A stretch of 64,000 nucleotides of DNA, from assembly GCA_022925895.1 (NCBI GenBank), contig JAKSYS010000289.1, forward strand, positions 1 through 64,000, given 5' to 3'. The DNA comes from Fragilaria crotonensis. Its lineage: Eukaryota > Bacillariophyta > Fragilariophyceae > Fragilariales > Fragilariaceae. Position numbers and translations under genes: made by a program. Numbering within the stretch: the stretch's first letter is position 1; each line of letters starts with the position of its first letter. Shown in pieces: positions 55,360-64,000 of this stretch. The notes beneath the pieces are model-generated. The model made no database searches. It worked only from the letters and a program-made list of their open reading frames with translations, and had not been told where the DNA came from.

Positions 55360-58300
55360 GTTTATCAGACCCAACGGCTCAATGATATGAATGGTACCAT
55401 CCGGTCGACGCAGAAGGAGAGAATCGACCGATCGTTTCATCATGGTCAAGGAGACCAAATTCATGTGATGGATACGATGTTGAGCAGACTCGTCGGGACT
55501 CGAGTCATTCGAATCACAAATATTCGATGAATACAGAATAGGGCATAACGGCATGAGCCGAAAATTATGCTATTTAGATGGGATAATTGCAGAACGTCCG
55601 TTGAACGAACTGCGACACCCTATATGTCATCCCCAACGAACTGGGATAGACGAATCTCCTAAATACAAATAGGCAAGTCACAACGGTAACTTGAGATGTG
55701 CCGTACAGTTCTTGTGAACTTTACATCCCAAACCACTCACTTCATGCTTGAGCTACATACATCAGAAAAAAGCACAACAACACCTCAACCATGAACCAAG
55801 CCCTCCAACGATGCGGTTTTAACCCCGCAACTGTCAACTACTTGATTGACCAAGGCTTTGCGTCGCCATCCGACTTGATGCTTGCCTCTGAGTCCGACCT
55901 CGACTCGATTGCGAGGACCGTCGGAATGAATCAAGCTCGCGGTGCGGCTGCCATGTGACGATGCCGTTCATAGCTCTTAAGAACTTGAAAGGCTTTCGTT
56001 TTGGGCAGACGAGCGCAAGCGTATCGGTTCCAACGCGGACCCAGAGCTTTTGTTGCCGCGTTGGTACCTGTGTTCACTGCTAAGTGCCAAGACTACCAGG
56101 AACAAAAAGAAGCGGCGAAGGACGAAGATGCATCCAAGCCTGACAGTTTGAAGAAGTTGGTTAATTGGGCTCTCTGGAATGAATCCTTTCATAACTACCT
56201 ACGTCAGATTATTAGCGCCGCCAAGATTCCCTTATCTACCTTGCTAGAGACGAAAGGGAGCCACCAGCAGCAGTCCTTGATCCTGCGGACTTCGAGAGTC
56301 CAACGGAGTACCTTATCGAAGCGACGGTCTTTGAAGGGCGGCATTACGAACTTGATAACCCTCGCTTTTATCGCGAATTGAAAACGTTCGTGGTAAACGG
56401 AGAAGGTTGGTCCTACATCAAGAAATTTGAGAGGTCCCAAGATGGGAGGAAGGCGTACCTGGCTTTGAAGACGCAGTGTGAGGGTACAGCATCGAAAATC
56501 ACACGTAAGAATAAGGCTTACGTCGGTTTCAAACGCAACCTACAGCGGATCACGTCGCCAGTACAAATTCCAGGACTATATTAATACCCATCAGACGGCC
56601 CATAACGAGATTCTTGATTGTGACCTGACCGAAGCCGTCCCGGAATCGAAGAAAGTCTCGGATTTCTTGAAGGGAATTACAGACCCCAAACTGGAATCGG
56701 CGGTGTCGGTAGTACTGGGTGATCCGAAAATGTTGAGTGATTTTCAGATGTGCCAACAGTATCTCTCGACAACGGTCGAGAACAGGGCTACCCTTGAGAA
56801 GAGTAAGGAACGGAACATCTCTGGTGTAAAAGCGGCGACAAGTCTGACAACAAAAGGTAAAAGGTGGCAAGTTGCCGAAGGGATTTAAACTAGAAAATAA
56901 ATGGTACCCGCCGAACATCTTCCGTCTCCTGAGCCAAGAGCAGAAAGATCAGCTCAAGGAATGGAGCGATAAGAAAGGCAAGAGGTCTGTTGCTGCGATG
57001 AAGAAGCAAATCAAAGATGAGCTGAAGAATGAGATGAAGACAAAAGGAGGAGACGACAAGGATAGCAACGATGAAGAGTCGAGTGCCGATGATGCCGCCG
57101 GAAAAGAGTTTGGCCGTGGCGCTCACAAGAAGAAACAGAAGAAGGGCTGACTAGCACACACGGTCGCTATGGTTTCGCAGGCCGTGTACTCTATAAATTA
57201 CGATGCAATGCGAGGAGATGGTCATCGCTCGGGTCGCTGTGAAATGGATTCTCACGCCGATACCTGCGTAGCCGGAAGCAATTGCGTTCTTTTGGAATAC
57301 ACTGGACGGACGGCAGACGTAGAGGCCTACTCTCCCGACTACCCTTCGAAGAAGATACCGATAGCGACGGTGGCGACGGCTTACGATTGCCCGACTTCGG
57401 GAGCTACGTTTGTGTTAATCATTAACGAAGCTCTTTATTTCGGAGACTCGCTTTCATTTTCGCTCCTTTCTCCCAACCAATTGAGAGATAACGATGTACA
57501 CGTTGATGAACGACATCGACAGCATGCACATGATTCACTTTTTGGCATCTACGTTCCCTCCGAACCTCTCAAAATACCATTCACTCTCGACGGCGTGGTC
57601 GCCGGATTCGACACACGACCCCCTACCCAAGATGAACTTGACGATGTTAACCTCCATGTTGAATTGACCTCTGATGTGGAATGGATTCCTAGCACCTTTG
57701 CCCTCTCACTCGCGGAGGAGGAAGTTGCAAATCCAGACGACGAACAGAGGATTTCAAACTTGCGAGCTCGGCGCGTGAAGGTTCTAGCTTCGAAAACAGC
57801 AAAACTACGAATCAAGAGTTGTTTACTGACCCTGGCTGCGACCCAGTATCCATTCGAGATCCAGATAGCTAACGAGGTCAATGCCCAAGATCATTCGGAC
57901 GATCCAGTCCTGAGAAGGATTGCGGCTCTGACGATAGCGAAAGAGGACTCGGAGGAGACGTCGACAGTAGCGGCAATTCGAACAGGCGACGTTACTTCAA
58001 GTCTGACCCCGGAGAACGTGGCACGCCACTGGATGGTTGGAATTGAAACTGCGAGAACGTCATTGAAAGTGACGACTCAAAGAGGCGTTAGATCAATTCC
58101 AAACCCAGCGACGCGACGCTTCAAAACTCAGATGGCGCACCTGCGTTACCCGAGATTAAAGGGGATGTTTTATGCTGACATCATGGAGCCCAAGATAAAA
58201 TCAGTCGATTCACAACGATACGCCCACATCATTGGAAACGGTCGCGGCTTTTCGAAGGCATATCCAATGGAGCGGAAGAACGAATCGATTTACGCACTAG

Positions 58301-61300
58301 ATGATTTTGTCAAGAAAGTGGGAATCCCTGAAACTTTGTTGTGTGACAACGACGCGACGATGGAAGGATGGGGAGAATGGAAGAAACGGGTTCGAAAGTA
58401 CTCGATCGATCCGAAGTATACCGAACCGTACTCACCATTTCAGAACAAGGCGGAGCTGGATATAAGAGAGCTCAAGAGAATGATTCGACGATTTCAAGAC
58501 AAGACGAGATCTCCTCGAAGACTTTGGAACTATTTGGTTAATCTTTGTGCCAATATAAGGTCTTTTATCGCGGGGACGCATCCAGATCTACACGGACGGA
58601 GTGCCTTCGAGCAAGTGCATGGATGGACACCGGACATTTCGCTCTACGTCATGCATGGTTGGTACGACGTTGTTGCCTTCCTCGATAATGACAACGAGCG
58701 AAAGTTGGCCTGTTGGCTGGGTCCAGCGGAGGACTACGGCGGCGGGGACGCAGTGTTCCTGCTACCGAAATCCGCAAGACCGATCGTCCGAAGCACAGTC
58801 TGGGCACTGACTCCAACCGAACGTGCTGATCGCAAGGATGAGATCGAAGACTTGTTAAAATCGATCGATGGTAAGATAGGTGACGATCGGACGAACGAGG
58901 AGGTGGCAGGAGAGCTCGGCAACGAACAGTTTCCGTTAATCGACATATTCGGGGACCTTAATGACGCGACGGAGGAGGATTCGAAGAGAATACACTCAGA
59001 AGATCCGACGCTGATGAATATACCCCAGAAGCATTCGATAAATACTTAACTGCCGAAATCGTTACCGACCGTGGAGGTGATATACTTCGCGGCACCGTGA
59101 AGAGCCGGAAAAGAGACAGTGACGGAAAGCCGATTGGATCGTCGAATCCGAATCCATTACTGGATACTCGTGAATACTTGGTGTGTTTCGAGGACGGAAC
59201 GGAGGAGACGTATACTGCGAACCTCATCGCTGAGTGCCTATACTCACAAATTGATGACGAGGGTCGCAGGCTACAGGTGATGAAAGAAATCACCGATCAT
59301 GAGAAGGGAAGAAATGCGCTCAGGGATGAAGACGCATATTATTCCACCAAGGCTGGACCGAGGCCCAAGCGGACTACGCGCGGATGGCGCCTCCTCGTCG
59401 AGTGGAACGATGGGTCCAGTTCTTGGGTCTCACTTGCAGACTTGAAGGATTCGTATCCAGTCCAAGTCGCCGACTATGCAGTCGTTAATAATTTGACACA
59501 AGAACCAGCCTTCCGATGGTGGGTTCCGTTTGTACTCAAGAAACGAGCAAGGATCTTGAAGAAGGTCAAATCCAAATATTGGTCAACTTCGCATAAGTAC
59601 GGATTGGAACTCCCGAAAAGCGTGGCAGAAGCATTGGCGATCGACAAGAGAACGGGGACGGACTTTTGGAGAAAGGCAATTGAAAAGGAAATTCGCAACG
59701 TGTTCCCTGCCTTCGAATTCATTGAAGACGACGCCGCTCAAGTTCCACCGGGGTATGGATTCGTTGACACTTACTTCGTTTTTGATATCAAGATGGACCT
59801 CACTCGTAAGGCCAGATTGGTGGCAAGGGGTAGTATGACTGAGGCAACGAAGGAGGAAACTTTTGCATCGGTCGTTAGCAGGGATACCGTGAGACTCTTC
59901 TTTCTCTTGGCCGCTCTCAATGACTTAGAACTCTTATCGTGTGACATCCAGAATGCATATCTTGCCGCGCCGAACAAGGAGAAAGTATGGACGAAGTTCA
60001 CCGATCAACTCGGTCCTGAGTACAACGGAAAGAGAGCAATAATCGCGAAGGCACTTTATGGTTTACGTTCAAGCGGAAGATCCTTTCGAGATTATTTAGC
60101 TTTGAATTTGAGAGAGATGGGTTTCGTATCGTCCAAGGCCGATCCAGACCTTTGGATGAGAAGCGCGCTCAAGCCAGACGGGGACAAGGTTTACGAATAC
60201 GTTATCTCGTATGTCGACGACCTTATATTCCAAGGGATCAACCCGAAAGAGTTCATGGGCTCGTTAGGACAGCGTTTTACCTTGAAACCTGGGAGCATCA
60301 AAGAACCTGATACGTACCTTGGAGTTGATGTGAAGAAATTCCGAATTCCGAACAGCGACGACCCCGACAAGGTGAGATGGTCATTCGAATCAACTTCGTA
60401 TGTCAAGAAAGCCATCACGGATTTGGAGCAGGAGCTTGGTGAAGCCGATCTCAGGTTGCTACCTAGTGCAAAGACACCTTTGTCGAGCGGATACCGACCT
60501 GAATTGGATTTATCGCCCGAGCTAGGCAGCAAGCAACTGAATTATTTTCAAGGGTTGATTGGGGTACTTCGATGGATATGTGAGATAGGGAGGATTGACA
60601 TCCTGATGCCCGTGTCGTTGATGTCTCGATACTTGGTCTCGGCAAGGCAAGGACACCTGGAACAAGTCTTCCACATTTTCGCATATTTGAAGCACCACCC
60701 GAGGTCCACAATGGTATTCGATGACACAATTCCGACGTTCCGCGGTGAGCGTTTCGTCAAGTGCGATTGGTCCGAGTTCTACCCCGAGGCAGCCGAAGCG
60801 TTACCGGAAAACATGCCAATCCCGAGAGGTAAAGAGGTCGTAATGACCTGTTTCGTGGACGCCGACCATGCCGGGTGTCGGGAGACGAGACGTTCGCACT
60901 CAGGAATATTGATATTTGTCAATCGCGCACCGATATTGTGGTACTCTAAGCGGCAGAATACGGTGGAAGCATCGACCTATGGATCGGAGTTACTGGCCAT
61001 GCGTTTATCGATCGAGATGATCGAGGGTTTACGGTATAAACTGCGGATGATGGGAGTGCCATTGTCCGAAGAGTGTGCAGTCTTTTGTGATAACTCAGCG
61101 GTTGTTACGAACGCGCGACCGGAATCGACTCTCAAGAAAAAGCATGCGGCCATTAACTTCCATCGTGTAAGAGAAGCCATTGCTGCGGGGACAATCAAAG
61201 TTGCGAAAGAGAATACGCAAACAAACCTGGCTGATATCTTGACTAAGTTGATGCCAGGATCAAAGATGAAGGAGTTACTCGAGAACATCTTGTGGTAACT

Positions 61301-61490
61301 GGGGACGTGACGCCCGGGGACGCGAAACGAAAGAAGGGGACCCAAACGAAACTGTCGAGAAACAGTAGATCGGTTACCAGGTTTTCAGTTAAGGTAATCA
61401 ATCGGGGCCTCTGTCGCAGGGAGTCAATTGTAAGGTCATCAATTGAAGAATCGCCTCTGTCTAACGATATTAGTCCAGAGTCGCGGGGAC

Positions 61491-61677
61491 TGTTGATATA
61501 GCATGCATACAATATGATGCATGCATAGTACTGGAAGACTACAGTACTGGAGGACGACAGTACGGACTACAGACTACAGAGAGAAGGCTTATATTTTCGT
61601 TGATCGACTAGATTTAATGCATAGATGACCTTGACATGCTTTATCATTGAATCGATGCTGATCACGTAGAGTTATGA
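61491..61677 (+). repeat. LTR (3' copy) of the DSHADT copia element, copy 2 site
   Basis: About 187 bp, matching 55174-55359. It is preceded by a purine-rich GTCGCGGGGAC (polypurine-tract-like) and followed by GCAG. Confidence 0.82.
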
Positions 61678-61923
61678 GCAGTTGTGTCCGAAGTCTTAAA
61701 CACGTCCTTCTGGCAGTTCAAAGATTCGGGACGTCCAAAAAACTAAAAAAACGCGTATGATGTGGTGCCAGGGATTGCATTAGCCCGAGTACCACTGCTA
61801 TCTACTGGTATACCACCTCGCACAATACTGTAAATATGATACTACTGTACTACCGGCATGGTAGAAAGGTGAAAGAGCGGGTGCCACCTATCATACCTCC
61901 TACCCTAGTTAAGCATCTGAAAC

Positions 61924-63483
61924 TCAACATGCTCCGTAATAATCATCATAGCAACAATCGCATACGATTTCGCCACAGTCAATCAGAAGTTTAAACTCAG
62001 TAAGACTTGAACCATCAGGGATGGGGCAGAGGGAAGGCAAAATGGTACCATTCAATGAATTTCCAAACAAATCCATACGCCACAAGTTTGTGAGATCGGA
62101 AAGTGAGGAGGGTACCTCCCCAGTCAAAGCGTTAGAGTTGAGACTCAAATACTGCAGCTGCGTGAGTCCTGAAAGGGAGGATGGAATCGAACCAGTCAAC
62201 AAATTGTCGGACAAATCCAATTGCTGCAACTGCGAGAGTCTTGAAAGAGAAGCAGGAATGGTGCCATCCAATTTGTTTCTGTACATTGTCAATTGCGTCA
62301 GCATCGTGAGGTCTGACAAGGTCGACGGAATTGTACCCGTCAATTGAAAGGCAGTGAGAACCAATTCAGTGAGCTGGGTCAAGAGTCCGATCTCACTGGG
62401 AATTGTTCTCCCTCCATTAGGCACGTAGTTATCAAAACCGCAACTCATATTAGGTGAATTCAAGTACTCAAGCCCGCAGTATGGAATTTTGGCAGTCGCT
62501 CGGCACTCGGTCAACGAGGTAAGTTGAAGAAAATTGCAGGCGATTTCTTCTGGCGTCAAGGTTGGAGTGGGGGCAGAAGGAGACGGGGTGCTTGAAGGAG
62601 ACCCGGATGGACATGCTCCATAGAAATCATCATAGCAACAATCACATACAATTTCATCACAATCAATCTGAAGACGAAACGCACCGCTTGAGCAGAGGGA
62701 AGGCGAAATGGTACCATTCAATGAATTTCCAGCCAAATTCAAGGATTGCAATTTTGTGAGATTGGAAAGGGAGGATGGTATCGAACCAGACAATGAGTTA
62801 GTGTCGAAGTCCATGTACTGCAGCTGCGTGAGTCTTGAAAGTGACGATGGAATCGAACCAGTCAAATGATTGTGGGACAAGTCCAATTGCTGCAACTGCG
62901 AGAGTCTTGAAAGAGAAGAAGGAATGGAACCGTACAATTTGCTTCCGGACACAGTCAATTGCGTCAGCATCGTGAGCTTTGCCAAGGTCGACGGAATTGT
63001 ACCCGTCAATTGAAAGGCAGAGAGAACCAATTCAGTGAGCTGGGTCAAAAGTCCGATCTCACTGGGAATTGTTCTCGCTCCCCATGGCCTCTCATAATAA
63101 CCAAAACTGCAACTCATGTTAGGTGAATTCAAGTTCTCAAACCCACAAAATGGAATTTTTGCAGTCGCTCGGCACTCGACTAACGAGGTAAGTTGAAGAA
63201 AATTGCATGCAGTTTGTTCCGGCGTCAAGGCGGGAGTGGGAGAGTTGGTGCTTGTAGGAAACAAGGTTGGAGACAATGTAGGGCTGTTGCTAGACGCTTC
63301 ATTTACAGCGTCACGTCGTGTCGAGAGGGCGACAGGGACGGCAATGGCAGCAACAACAGCAAATGATAACAAGACAAGCAAGACCCAAACGTATGGGCGA
63401 TGATACCACTTCGTCGTATCATCAGCACGTGGCACTTTCGTCTGGACGCCTTCCTCCAATTGTTCTCCTTCTTCGTTCGCCAT
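61924..63483 (-). CDS. Membrane LRR protein with two tandem modules, intact copy
   Basis: 519 residues. A short acidic cytosolic N-terminus (MANEEGEQLEEGVQTKVPRA) precedes one membrane helix at about residues 31-53 (VWVLLVLLSFAVVAAIAVPV) and a Ser/Pro/Thr-rich stalk (NSPTLSPTLFPTSTNSPTPA). Two similar modules of about 200 residues follow, each with a cap (CNFLQLTSLxECRATAKIP, GGRTIPSEIGLLTQLTELVL), four or five 24-residue LRRs (LSRLSQLQQLDLSHNHLTGS) and a Cys-rich end (CDEIVCDCCYDDFYGAC and CGEIVCDCCYDDYYGAC). The repeated modules show an internal duplication. Likely a type II surface protein with its LRRs outside the cell. It is the intact partner of the frameshifted copy at 33797-35351 and shares its cap with the secreted LRR protein at 29342-31174. 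Confidence 0.88.
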   Translation of the reverse strand: MANEEGEQLEEGVQTKVPRADDTTKWYHRPYVWVLLVLLSFAVVAAIAVPVALSTRRDAVNEASSNSPTLSPTLFPTSTNSPTPALTPEQTACNFLQLTSLVECRATAKIPFCGFENLNSPNMSCSFGYYERPWGARTIPSEIGLLTQLTELVLSAFQLTGTIPSTLAKLTMLTQLTVSGSKLYGSIPSSLSRLSQLQQLDLSHNHLTGSIPSSLSRLTQLQYMDFDTNSLSGSIPSSLSNLTKLQSLNLAGNSLNGTISPSLCSSGAFRLQIDCDEIVCDCCYDDFYGACPSGSPSSTPSPSAPTPTLTPEEIACNFLQLTSLTECRATAKIPYCGLEYLNSPNMSCGFDNYVPNGGRTIPSEIGLLTQLTELVLTAFQLTGTIPSTLSDLTMLTQLTMYRNKLDGTIPASLSRLSQLQQLDLSDNLLTGSIPSSLSGLTQLQYLSLNSNALTGEVPSSLSDLTNLWRMDLFGNSLNGTILPSLCPIPDGSSLTEFKLLIDCGEIVCDCCYDDYYGAC

Positions 63484-64000
63484 GGTCAGCGTGTCTTATT
63501 TTGACGGTCGTTTGTAGTTTCAAGTGCGTTTAGAATTGTGTGAAGTTGAAAATGTGTCAAATTATGCTTTGTGGCGTGTGTGTCGTGTTTCAGGGTATAT
63601 CGCGCGCGATGGTTGTACATGTACGAATCAGAATGGTAATTCTGCGAGGTCCGGGAACAATTGTGAAGGAGAGCACGGATTTTGGTTTGATTTTCTGAAT
63701 GATGTCTTGTTGCTCCAGTCACCATGTGTCTCCTATCACTTTTCATCTTATCATTGATTGGCTCATGAAAAACAGGCATGTAGATTCAATCTTATCGATC
63801 CGGCTGACGCACCTTTCTGAAGCATTAATCGCAGTTGTTATTTCAGCCCAGGCGTTTGTCGTTTGTGTCTTCTACCCTACCTGAAGGTACAGTACATGCT
63901 TCTAGGTGCAGGTTAGTAAATGAGACAACACGATAAACGATAAAACCAAATCAGCGTGCATGACGTGTTTGTGACTGAGTGACACATGTAGAACATGTTG
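63484..64000. other. Upstream region of the LRR gene, window end
   Basis: Promoter side of the minus-strand LRR gene, matching 35352-35521 and 42094-42400 of duplication copy 1. The GGTCC at 63648-63652 corresponds to the site where the other copia element entered copy 1. No further gene was seen. Confidence 0.6.

Larger units (their letters stand above)
55174..61678 (+). mobile_element. Copia-type LTR element with DSHADT protease, plus strand, broken
   Basis: 6.5 kb, with LTRs of about 187 bp (TGTTGATATAG...GTTATGA) and a 4-bp target duplication GCAG (55170-55173 and 61678-61681), the single GCAG of which is seen intact in duplication copy 1 at 33561-33564. Parts in order: Gag region (about 55790-57150), protease with DSHADTCVAG (near 57250), integrase (about 58160-58600), reverse transcriptase (YVISYVDDLIFQG, near 60215) and RNase H (FVDADHAGCRETRRSHSG, near 60860). 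The primer-binding-like GTTTATCAGACCCAA directly after the 5' LTR is the same as in the 35522-42089 element, so they are of one clade, though the LTRs differ in sequence. Young from its LTRs; broken, with about four or five breaks, mostly in the Gag half. Confidence 0.88.
54512..64000 (+). repeat. Segmental duplication, copy 2 (interrupted by a copia element, runs off the window)
   Basis: Direct repeat of 32877-42400. The first 660 bases (54512-55173) match 32877-33564, then a copia element intervenes (55174-61678), and host sequence resumes with GCAGTTGTGTCCG as in copy 1 at 33561. The right part, from about 63670 to the window end, matches 42094-42400, so the duplication extends past the window. 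The first 660 bases contain no gene that I recognise; both copies have a 100-codon frame (33185-33487 and 54794-55096 plus) and an 82-codon frame on the other strand, but they hold no known motif. Confidence 0.9.

Noticed and set aside
32877-64000. The duplication as a pure assembly artefact
   Set aside because: The copies differ in many single bases and each carries a different insertion with its own target duplication. An allelic misplacement is still possible and is noted as a refutation test.

Overview
The window looks like nuclear DNA of a diatom, most likely a raphid pennate. The evidence is the combination of several different Ty1/copia-like LTR retroelements of the type abundant in diatoms, secreted and membrane leucine-rich-repeat (LRR) proteins rich in GSIPSSL-type repeats, a bZIP factor with a diatom-like basic region, and spliced genes with short introns. 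I could run no searches, so the taxon is an inference. No rRNA, CRISPR array or convincing tRNA was seen.

Left third (1-31200), mostly host genes. Old CpG-poor anonymous sequence (1-2460, 5117-5500) carries a young, internally reduced copia element (2461-5116). Then come a TRP/polycystin-like ion channel gene with an ankyrin-like segment (minus, about 9391-5990), a ZNF598/Hel2-type E3 ubiquitin ligase (plus, 11527 to about 14134), and a bZIP transcription factor gene split by a copia element with identical-looking LTRs (element 16224-21964, host target duplication ATGTC). Next are two paralogous single-pass membrane proteins with a toroid-like domain of unknown function (minus, 25681-23630 and 28574-26592) and a secreted LRR protein (minus, 31174-29342).

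Right half (32877-64000), a segmental duplication invaded by transposons. A segment of about 3 kb encoding a membrane LRR protein is present twice in the same orientation. Each copy is interrupted at a different place by a different copia element of one clade (35522-42089 in copy 1; 55174-61678 in copy 2), so each copy preserves the empty site of the other. Copy 2 keeps the LRR gene open (61924-63483); copy 1 is frameshifted. Between the copies lie a 3.6-kb DNA transposon of the IS630-Tc1-mariner type (42476-46083, TA target duplication, about 67-bp terminal inverted repeats, SAP-like insert in the transposase) and an 8.1-kb copia-type element with LTRs of only 88 bp and a very large Gag (46143-54234) that looks whole.

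The host genes do not form an obvious pathway. They cover membrane signalling (channel, LRR proteins), ribosome quality control (ZNF598/Hel2) and transcription (bZIP). Most novelty lies in the mobile DNA: five LTR elements of at least four kinds, one DNA transposon, and a clear insertion history.
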